From Ricordea florida (Eukaryota; Cnidaria; Anthozoa; Corallimorpharia; Ricordeidae), in assembly GCA_949710005.1 (NCBI GenBank), contig OX453275.1:32716218-32780217 (forward strand): a stretch of 64,000 bases of DNA, written 5' to 3'. The translations under genes and the position numbers were made by a program. Below are positions 10,278 through 21,800 of this stretch, one piece after another (within the stretch, counting starts at the first letter, position 1; each line of letters opens with the position of its first letter). The notes beneath the pieces were generated by a model. That model was not told the origin of the DNA and searched no databases. It was given only the letters and a program-made list of their open reading frames with translations.

Positions 10278-12539
10278 ATGGGAGGTTCGGACAGCAAACT
10301 GAATTTTAGGAAAGCCGTCGTTCAGTTGACGACCAAAAAAACGGTAACTAAGAAGAGACAGATCCATTTCTTTAAAATTATATGGAATTACTTTCCCGGA
10401 AAATGAAGAGTTCTTATATCCCGGCCCGTCATTTCTCACCTGATAGTCCATTTGATTTTGAAGCTGGAATATGTGTCAATATTTTCAGGCTGTTGAGGCT
10501 ACAGACGATACATTTTGGGATCAGTTCTGGTCGGAGTCTTCAGCAAACATCAGCGATGTATTTACTCTAATCCCTGCTTCGGAAATAAGGAGTTTACGAG
10601 ATGAAAATCCATCAAATTTGGCAACTCTGAGTTACAAGGTACGCGGCGCTCTACAACTTTCCGAAATGAATTAGTTTGTTGTGAATGAATCTTCACACTG
10701 CATGTACAAATTGACAACTTGACACGTTCGTCTTGATTTTCTCCAACTTGAATTTCAAGCTAAATTTTCAAAATGAACTACACAGAACGAGTAAAGATGG
10801 TTTTGTTCGATTTGGTTGTGAATTCTTCTAAGAAACTGATTAACCATTAGCAAACTATTGTTTTCAGTGCGGTAGCCTCATGCACTTTTAATACTTCCAT
10901 TCTTCTGTTAAAAATACTTAACATTATTAAATTTTTGAAGGAAATTTCCGAAGGGTCGTGGTTCATTTTTGAGAACGCTTAAATTTTGCGACTAGTGTGT
11001 GATTACATTAGATAGATTTCCATATACTAGCGATAAAATCGATAGCAAAGTTGATCGCACATGTCCCTTAAATTATGTTAAATAACTGCATACGTATATA
11101 TCTTGTAAGTCCATTTGTCTACAAAACAATTCGTACGAATTCTCTTGCTATACGAATTACATTGCTCTGTACGCAGCAATCTCAAATGTCCAAATTTGCT
11201 AGTTTCCTGTTGCTTTTGCTCTCAGCATAAATATTCTGAAACGATTAAGCACAGTGGATAATTTATTCCTCAGATTACAATAATTGTAATTTAGAATTAT
11301 CAATGAACGTTTAAAATTTTTCAAGTCTTAAACCTATGAAGTGTAAAACACACGTTTGCCAGCTGTTAATTATTGCAGTGTTTATATATGTGTGTGAAAT
11401 TATAGAACGACATTTTACTGTGGGGCTGTGAGGAAAGCACTGACATTGGCACTCACTAGTTTGATGTCATAAATCCTTCTTTTTCTTGTGACTGTTTCTA
11501 TTAATATACATGGAACATGAGGAAGTAAATAAACAAATGTTCAATCATCTACAGGTGTACTGTTTATATATATGTTGTACGTGTAGTTCAATTTTTTCCT
11601 TGGTTCAAATTTTATTTTCCTTTGTTTTCTAGTATGGCAATGTATGATAATGAGTTTGAAACAAAGGAAAATAAAATTTGAACCAAGGATAAAATTGAAC
11701 TACAACATATATATGTGTCTGATATTTTCAGTCTTAATTTGTATTATGAAAAATATTTATTGTGTTTGTCTTTGGAAGCTACAATAAGTTGATAAGTTAA
11801 TATTTGTATAATTTGGGAAGTGGGGTGTTGGTTGGGAGGAGGGGGATGTGCTGCTGGGACCCTGGAACCCTTAGCCTATAACAGACCTAGCTTAGCTGAA
11901 CTTTTTTATCCTATACCAGAAAAAACTCCACAAATCCCTCCCTATATTCAATTGTGTTTTCAGTGGTAGCCATCTGTTGAAGCTTTTTTTAGTGGCAATC
12001 TCTGGTTGCCCTAGTTCAGTGTTGTCAAAAGTAGCTGGCTGCTGGTGAAAATCGCTACCTACTTCCTCATGTCGGCCGGATACTCTGGTTGGCTTGCCCC
12101 CAGAACCCCCTTTGGTGCTCAGTTGCTTGGACAGTTTCTATTCAAATTTACCTGCTAGTGCAGACTAATGTTCTCAACCACTCCATCTGTTTCATGGAAA
12201 ATGATACCCTATTCCAGAGACAAACTTTCTAATTTCTGTAGTACTCTATTCCAGATTAAACTGCTTGAAAAACATACCTTTCACAGTGTCACATACCTAT
12301 TTAGAAAACAGTCCTAAGAAAATACACGCGCTGATTGGTTAGAATTCGTGTTTCTATAACTCGAAAGAAACACAGAACTAGCACGAGCTGTTGACGTAAT
12401 GATGACGCGAGCAAAGAGAATTTACATTTTGATAATCAAAGTTAACAAGTTGTTTTTCTTTTTTTCGTCGCAGTGTTTTCTAAAAGAAATAGAAAACATG
12501 TACCGTGTTTCTATCGAGTTATAGAAACACTAGTGGAAG

Positions 12540-12570
<31 letters not shown>

Positions 12571-12583
12571 GAGCCGCAGGCGA

Positions 12584-12614
<31 letters not shown>

Positions 12615-12780
12615 CTTTCACTCGTGTTTCTATTAAACAATTAGATTATGAGCTCGAGATTTCTATCGCGCGATAGTTGACGAGGGCGCAGCCCGAGTCA
12701 ACTATCACGCATAGAAATCGAGAGCGAATAATCTAATTGTTTTAGTATAAATCTACTACAACTCATTACAACTCAAACTC

Positions 12781-12811
<31 letters not shown>

Positions 12812-12812
12812 C

Positions 12813-12843
<31 letters not shown>

Positions 12844-15800
12844 CTTCCACTAGTGTTTCTATAACTCGATAGAAACACGGTACATGTTTTCTATTTCTTA
12901 AATATAACCCATAACATTATAGGGCAGTACCCCATGGCGTATTATTTTTAAGTTTTGCACTATATTCTGTGTGATAACACTGTGTACTGTGCATTACACT
13001 CTTTAGTAAATATATAGTATAGAGTTTGCTTAATCTTTGACCCCAATTTTTTTTTTTGGTTGATTTTGCCTTTAATTGTTTCTTTTAGTGTGTTGAAAAG
13101 CTTCGGAATGCCACCTTGACAGGATGTTCATCACCGAATGAACAACTTTCTGGTATGAAACTAGAGTGATTAAATTTTATGCGTTTATAGAGATATACTC
13201 TGGCTGGCGTTAAGAGAATATTCACATCTGATGTGTGGAAATTTTTGTTGTAACTTACCTGTATGTATATGTTGTAGTTCAATTTTTTTTCTGGCTTGAA
13301 ATTTTTTTGAACCAGTTTAAAATTCTTAAACTGGTTTGATTATTTTAAACTAGTTTCTTTTTTTTAATGGGTATTTTTTTGAAAGTTTTTCTACATTCTG
13401 TGTTCTACACTTTAGTCATGAGAATTGTTACATGGGGTGATGTACAAATATTATTTTTTACTCTTATTAATTAAGGGCTTATTATAATGATTGGGGTTAA
13501 GAGCTAAAGTTTTGAATAGTTAGGGTTAGGGTTAGGAACAAGATAGATTGTGGCATTGTACAGTTCGTCTTTATTTCATGAAATTACATTCTGCCAAAAA
13601 AGGAGAAATCCTCACTAATATTTGAAATTTCAAAACATTTCATTAAACTATATAGCTTTCTTACATGCTGCAGAAAATGATAGCTCAGTTGTGTAATCGA
13701 GTTCAATGTTCTGAGATGTAACTGTGCACGGATACAAACGGGTGGGTGAAATCAATGTGTTTACTCTACCAAATTTGGTCACAACACGCGCATAAGTGTT
13801 AACAATTTCTTCAATTTTTCCCAAAAGAAGGTTTGAATGAAGAGGTGACGTCTTGTCCACACGATCAATTTTAATGGAGACCATATCTCCTACTTGAAAT
13901 TTTTTTTTTCTAGCTTCATTTTTTTTCTGTGTTTGCTTGATCATTTCTTTATTGTACTTTTCTTGATCTTCCATTATTTTTTGTCGCTTTTTGGGTGGTT
14001 CCTCTTCAACTTCATCCTGTAAATCTTCATGCTGTTCTGGATTTGTTTCATCATAAACCTCTTTATCATTCCCAGAGTTAGCAGAATGAAATACTTCTCT
14101 GTTGGTCTTCATGCCATACACAGCTTCGTATGGACTCATTTTTATTGCTCTATGGTAGCTTATGTTTCTAGTGTAAGCCGCTTCTTGTACTTTTTCACAC
14201 CATTTCTTTCGATTTCTGGAAGAGGTGCTCATTATTAAGGCTCTTGTGTCTTCTTTCCATGATCGATTTGATCTTTCGACCAAACCTTGAGTTGTAGGAG
14301 TTCGCGGAGAACCATGAGCAAGTTGAATGCCGTTTTCTTGACAAAATGCTTTCATCTTTTTGTTTGTAAATTCTCTTCCGTTGTCTGTTAGGATTTTTTT
14401 CGGAAAGCCATATGTGAAGCAGTAGTGTGTGAATGCTTTCAGTACCTCATCCGCAGATTTATCTGCTAGTGCAGAAACGTGAACATACTTTGTATGGTGA
14501 TCCGTAATGTTCATTACCCAGGTGTGTTTATGGGTACAATCACAAGCACAGTTTCGGAAGTCCATTAGATCCATCTCGAGTAGAGAAAGAAATTTCGGAG
14601 ATTGGATAGGTTTAGTAACAAGCTTAACTCGACTCGTAATTGACTGCTGTTCCACGTGAATCGGACAAAGGCCAACAAATATGGCTATCACTTTAATGTT
14701 GACTTCGGAATAGTTATTGTTTATCCATTTGGAAGTAATTTGTCGCCCACGATGAGCAGTGCGACTGTGAGCGAGAGATAGCACTTCATAAAGGTCCCTT
14801 TTAGGTACCACCTTTCTCTTGTTTGTAGTTATTATTGAGCCATCTGAGTAAACCCATTTTTTTCTAATAATTGTCGAGGTTTCCCACTTTGACGTCGTCA
14901 CTTCTTGCGACTCAATTCCGAGTTTCTTCTCAGTTTGGTATTTTAGGAAAGCTTTTGCTTTATCGTAAAATGCATCCTCAATAAAGAGCGTTATCTGCGA
15001 TTCCTTTTTAACTTGTTTGCTTTTTAATGCATCCAAGTGTTGGTAAAATATTTCCTTTGCAACGCATGGTTCAGTCGACGGTTCAGTCATGTTTTCAAGT
15101 CTCAATTTGTATTAAGTACGCATGCGCTGCCCATTTGAATATTTAATCAAATTGGCGGAGAGAGAAAGGGGGCCTGGGACTAATGAGTTGTTTTATAAAC
15201 AAGATTATGAAAGCAATTTGCATCAAGTTCTTGCGTGGCTCAATGGTGATGAGAGAGGATTTCAAGTCTGAAGGTTGTGGGTTCGAGTCTCAGTAAGTAT
15301 AAGAAAAATATGTGATAAGAGAATATTATGTACATGACTTAGTAGGGGTAGTGAGTGTGTAAGAGTTGTACATACAAAGTAAGGTGGTGGGTGGAGAGAA
15401 GAGAATAGAGAAGTTAAGGGAGGGGAGTCACAATCATAAATCTACTAATAACTTTATTTTTTATAATTATTAATTCTTTTCACCCCCCTAAAATGCCATG
15501 CCCCTATTTTTTTACTTCACCCCAAAAGATAATAAATCCCTTTTCAGACAGGTGTTAAAAAAAACTGGTTCGAAAAAAATGGACTGGTTCAAAAAAATTG
15601 AACTGGTTTGGACACAATTAAACCACAGAAAAAAATTGAACTACAACATATATATTAATAACAGTATTCTTGTAGATTTGTCCTATCTTCTCTGTTGGTA
15701 GGAAAGGAAATATACTTTAGACATGTTTGGTCCATGTATAGTTACCCTTTGAATTGATAGAGGAATTTCAAATGGAATGTCGTAACACCAAAACCAAAGC

Positions 15801-18800
15801 AATTACTGCAACTAATAATTATTGCAACAAATGCAGGAAGTCTAATAAACCAATAAACCATGTTGTCAGCACCAAGTTAGGGAAATGTGTGTAGCCTCAT
15901 TACATTTGGATTAGTTTTAGTTCTGACTGGTCAATTAAGTCTTGCAAGTTTGTTCAACCAATTGGCTGCTGAATAGGAGGATGTTTAGACAGAATTAGAG
16001 GGTCTTCACACACGAGTGTCAAAACATTGAGTTGGTGAATTGTACGTTCATTTCAAACTAGTGTAGTATCAACTGTGTCCAGCATGGTCTTTGTTTCCTG
16101 AAGATTTGCCTTGTTAGCATATGCTGCCCCAGGTATGCTAACATGTTGTTTTTGGATTTGCTTCAGTTTTGAACTGTGTGAGACTTTTAACACGGTTTAT
16201 CCCATACATCTTCGAGGATCCAGACTGGCGAGGATTTTTCTGGTCTACAGTGCCAGGGCAAGACGTATGTGATGTTTTTATACATGAAAATAAGAAGAAA
16301 CATTGTAGCACTTAGTTGTCTTAAAGGATGGTTGCTGCGAGCTTTGATACTGTAGATTTTGTTTTGTTGTTGGCAGGAATTAGCATTTGAAAGAGTGTTT
16401 GATAGGCTTATGCTTGTTAAAAATTGCCTAGCAATATTACTGTATTTGTGTTATTTTACCAAGATTTGGTGTTAAATGAATACATGTAATGACTTTTAGG
16501 AGAAATGTACAGGGCTAAAAATTAACTCCAGTGCTTGGTGGCCAGTCGGGCCAGTTTCATTGAATTCGTAGTGGCCCATCCCAAAATGAAGTGGCCCTCA
16601 ATTTTTTTTTTCAGAGTCACATGGCAATCACAAAATCAAAATGGCATCTATACGTGGATCGCTCGTGAGATCACTGTTAAAATGGCTTGGAATTTCCACT
16701 AAACATTCACTAAAATGGATGATCTTAGAGTCCAGACAAAGATACGAAGAGAAAAGTAGTCCAATTAAACTACATGTTGAGTTTTATTTTTAACTTTGTA
16801 CTTTGCATAATTTACATTGCAACTTTTCGAAATTCTGTAGCATAGTTGCACATCGGGCAATCAAACCTTAGCTTTTGGTAGCCCTGGTCAGTTTTAACTT
16901 GCCACTGGCGACCGTGCGACCACCAATTTTTATCCCTGAATGTATAGAGCATATGCACATGACATCATGGCTGCCATGTTGGTGTCCCCAAATAAAGACA
17001 AGGAGGCCATGTTGGTGTCCCAAACTGATCCTCCAGGAATTAAATTCTATTCTTATGCAAACATCTTCTTTAGTTTCCATTACAAACATGGCCGCTGATC
17101 ATTAGAATGTATGGACTCTATAGGGCACATGTCAGTACAGTAACGCTAAATAGTTTATAGTTTACCCAGTTTATGCCAAGGTTTTGATATCTAGATGATT
17201 TTGTATCAGTCAAACAATATTGAGGCTGGATGCATTGACATTTTTTTGCTGCAGTGTCTTTGAAAAGTAAAATTTAATGTACAATGTTGCTCGCAGTTGA
17301 TATTATGTATTGCACATTATTACTTTACTGAGATGTAATGCTGAGACATTTACATTCTTTTGTGTATTTATTCAAAAATGATCCCTAAGTGAAAGCTGTG
17401 CAGGTACCATTTAGTTGATTTAATTTCCACTGAATTTGCAATAGTTTAAATGTTTTTTTTTTTAACAGGAAGAGCTTGACCATTTAGGAGGTAATGAGGT
17501 AAGATCACCTTTCTTAGCTCTTAATGTGCAATGTATAAAGTATTAGAAAACAGTCCTAAGAAAATAGGAGCGCGGATTCTTCGTGTTTCTATCGAGTTTT
17601 AGTATAAATCTGCTAGCGTTCTGTCACAAATGCCGTGCTCTGATTGGCTACGCTACCCACTATCTATTCTGTGATAGATAGTGAGTAGCGTAATGGCGGT
17701 CGCTTCTTCACGTTTTCGAAGTGTCCGTGAAGAAGATTTAGACAGTTTACTGGTTGAAGCTGTTCGAGAAAAGACAAAGTTTTGAACAACTAGTAGATTT
17801 ATACTAAAACAATTAGATTATTCGCTCTCGATTTCTATGCGTGATAGTTGACTCGGGCTGCGCCCTCGTCAACTATCACGCGATAGAAATATTGAGCTCA
17901 TAATCTAATTGTTTAATAGAAACACTGATGAAAGTTTGGGAGAACTCAAAAAAGCTGTGGAAACACTCGCCTGCGGCTTGTGCTCCCATAACATTTCTCG
18001 TTCTCCCAAACTTCCACTCGTGTTTCTATATCTTGATAGAAACACGGAAAATGTTTTCTATTTCTTAAAATAATATTGTACATTGGAGTACCTTTAGTCC
18101 CACCCGTCCAGCTTGTCAGTGAAGAGTGCTTATTAGTGGCTTATGCAGCAATCATAAAGGAATTTTTTTTCTACCTGTATGCTTTACTTTTAATAATTGT
18201 GGCCATGTCTTATCAAATTACAGGATATGGAAAACCGATCACCACTGGCACAGACATTGCTAAAGGCTCTTGCAGTAAGATCTACTGACAGTTTACAAAC
18301 ACAGTACATGTACCAGTAGTTCATACTTCTTAACTGATATGCTTGTTTTTTTTGTAGCTTTTGTTTGGTAAAATATTGTTAGGGAGGTAGCATGGCCCAA
18401 TTATTAGGACAGTACGCATCCTGCCTGAGTCATTGGACAGTACTCACCATCATGCATGTGCTTAAATGGCTTTTTTTTTTCACTGCTAGCAAAAATATCT
18501 TAGAATTTCTTGTGTTTTGATTTAAAAAAAATTATAATTCACACATTTTGTTGAAGTTATGATTAATTGGTAATAACACTTCGTATCTAATTCAGTCTGC
18601 AATCATAAAAAGGCGCACACGAGCCAAAAGCCCACAAAACCAGAGCTTATCCCGGTCTCAATAACATGAAGCACCTGGGAGTATAATTACTCACACTGGA
18701 TGGGATGCTAGTCCATTGCAGTGTCAATCCCCAAGCATTGTATTGCTGGTACCCAATTATACACCTGGGTGGAAAGAGACAGTGCGGAGAAAAGTTTCTT

Positions 18801-21800
18801 GTCTAAGGAAACAACACAGTTCCAGCACCAGGGTCGAACTCCAAACCTCCTGCTCAGAAGTCCGACACGCTCACCACTACACTACTGTGCCTCCACGTCT
18901 GCAGTCATACTCGTGATCAAACAAATCGGACTCCCGCTACGTGGTCGTCCAATTTTGTTAATCACTCATTTGATTACAGAGTGAATTGGACTCCACTCAG
19001 TCGTATTACTATTACCGGTACTTATTATTATTTTTTTGAATAATTTTCCAGTGCAACTACAGAGTACTTGAACCACGGCCACCCAAATAGCTTTTCATTC
19101 AAATTTTGAATGTCTGTTTTTGATGCTGAACAATAAAAATTATATTTGTGGCGAGTTTAGTTAGACTATTGTATTGAATATTCACCGATAATCACTGAGG
19201 CGAATAATTGTTTTAGTATAAATACACAGGGGATTATTTCAAAAACAGAAAAGAAAAATTAAAGCTTTGTCCAACACGAAAAAGTTTTATTTCATCAAAA
19301 GTGTGTGGATGACTGGCAGCCATTTTGTTCGTCGAGGTGATTATCAGCTGATAATCCGAGATAGTGAACCAATCAGAGTGCGCAATTTTGTATAATCACC
19401 TGAATATTTATATTTAAGTGTAATAACAGTTAACAGAAGTGTAATGTTGCCTCTGCATTTCAGGACTTGTGCTTCTGTCCTGAGTTTACTGTTCATCCTC
19501 CCAAGAAATCTGGCCCAGTGAGTTTCCAGAATTCAATATAATTATTATAACTACATGGACAGATATATACATGTTCCAGGTCATTTTGATCCTTAGGTCA
19601 ATTTATTTCAACCTAGGTCAATTTGGGGCGAGTATAATACACAGGTCACAGGTCATTGTTTTACCAATACAGCAACAACCCAAACCATTTTTCAAATACT
19701 AACATTGGGTATTAAAACTTTTGGTAAGGTCTAATTAGTCCTAGGGCGAGCTTTAATGAATGTTTGATACTTTCTAGATTGGTAAAACAATGACCTATGA
19801 GCTGTGTTTTTTACCTGCCCCAACTTGACCTAGGTAGAAACAACTTGATAAGGTTGAAACAAATTGACCTAAGGAACAAAATGACCTGCAACATACACAT
19901 GTTAGTTAAAATGAATTTCAGGTCTAATTGGTTCCAAACTACTGTAGTTTGATTTGTTTTCAGATTATTGGAGGATTATGGAAATTAATCTGAAACTCAG
20001 TGTTCTCCAGAGATTTTAGAGTAGCCAGCCCCCAAATGAAAGTAGCCGGTGTGTGGCAATCGAGTGCCCAAAGTGCACGAACCTGTAGGGGGTACAGGGT
20101 ACGGGGTACGGGGTCCAGGGGCATGCCCCCCCCCCCCCCCCCGGAAAATTTGTAAAAAGTGTGACCCCGGAGATGCAATCTGGCGCATTTTGAGGCCAGT
20201 AACAATAGGTCATTTTGTGTGATAAAAGTAGCCGGCGCTTCGGAAGTGAGTAGTCGGCGAAAACGCCGGCAGCCGGCGCTTCTGGAGAACACTGGAAACT
20301 ACTTTGGAATCATTTTGACCTGAAATTCATTCTAAGCTCAAGACACTTATTTATAAAAGAGCATTTGCATTATTGATAAGTTACTCAGAATTTAATATAT
20401 TGTTATTATTATTTGTATTTATAATTATGTTATCAGTATTGTTATTATTATTATGCAAATATCTGCAAATAGTTTTTAAGGTATTCCCCTGCATTATTAT
20501 TATAAACGTTTTTTAATGAGGGTGACACTAAATATCTACAGATAATATACTCGCGGCCCTCAAAGAAAGAAAACTAAAATATACAAGTCAAATTATAAAT
20601 CCCTAGCTACGTAGATATAAATGACAAATTCATTGCTAGAAAGCTACCTAAGCCGAAAGAGTCACATGTTTGAGTTGGCTACAAAAACCATCGTATGATT
20701 TACACGCTTATATGTATCTGAATTGTTTATCTGAATTTGTTTCTGAATTGTTCTTATATGTATCTGTTTTGTTTTCTCCACTGCAAGCTTGTTCCACTCT
20801 GAAACAGAGAATACAAAACTAGTCTATTGATTTGTATTTTTACATTTGCATTTCCACAGGATCAGCCAGAAGATCTTGCCTCTATTGATAGCTGTGAATA
20901 CATCTGGTAAAGTTTCTTTTTCTTCCTAAGTCAGCAAAAAGCCAAAGTTGTAGCAGTTTGTACAGTTTTCTCTTTTTTTTATTCCAATGGACTCTTGGCT
21001 CATATGCACCTTTACTGAATGAATTATGGTGATTTGGTTTCTTGCAGGGAAGCAGGGGTTGGCTTTGCCACATCCCCCCCAGCTAATCCTCAGTATGATT
21101 GTAACAGAACAGAAATATTGAAGCTTTTGTTGACGTGCTTTTCAGAAGCAATGTACCTCCCGCCTACAGGTATATTGTTGCAAATTCAGATTCATTTTTG
21201 ATATCCATTTTTCATTTCTATAGAAAAGGCTTTAAGTGATTCCCAGTAATACTGTATTTAACCTTTAAGTCTCTGTAATACTAATGCGCATTCAATTTCT
21301 CCAATACACCATGTACTTAGTGATGAATACATAAAAGAATGATCACCATTAAAGAATTGTGTCGATATTCTCACATTCTCTTTACTGATACTGTATGAAT
21401 AATTCATTTTAATCATTGTATGGGGACGAGAAAGTAGAATTTGTGTTGTTATGTTGAAGCATAAGGGTCAATTCAATCTAATTTTCATTTCAATGTAAAA
21501 ATAATGTAAACTACATGTAACAATAATTATTGACATATAAAGCTAAAATAATAATTATTGGTTGATTTCTTTCTCTGGTTAACAAGTTTTAGCTTATACT
21601 GTACTGAAGAGACATTTTAATCTACAATAGTCATTTTACTAATTGTGGATGTGTTAACGTAAAGTCCATTCATAAATTTTTTGTACTGGATATATGCATT
21701 TACTCTATTTAGTAACCTGGAATTATATTTCTTCTTTTTCAGCTGAAAATCACTGCAGACCCAACAAATGGCTTTCTTTCTTCTCTTCATCAGAGAACAG

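Larger units (their letters stand above)
13270..15648 (-). mobile_element. Complete integrase-encoding DNA transposon (Ginger/KRBA2-like)
   Basis: The ends are TGTTGTAGTTCAATTTTT and its exact complement, flanked on both sides by TATA (13266-13269 and 15649-15652). Subterminal regions repeat AACCAGTTT-type motifs on both sides. The element is 2,379 bp and carries one intact integrase gene (13648-15105, minus). Ends starting TGT with a 4-bp duplication and a Ty3-type integrase fit the Ginger group of cut-and-paste elements as I know them. It sits in HID1 intron 3, antisense to the host gene, and must be removed by splicing. A GGTTAGGGTTAGGG stretch near 13520 is within it. Confidence 0.85.

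Noticed and set aside
13518-13538. Telomere-like GGTTAGGGTTAGGG
   Set aside because: Only about two and a half units, inside the integrase transposon; not evidence of a chromosome end or fusion.
15210-15300. Functional tRNA gene
   Set aside because: A and B boxes are good, but the acceptor and T stems do not pair.
19960-20292. Minus-strand frame with a glycine run
   Set aside because: It is the translation of the nested hAT-like element and its poly-C tract.
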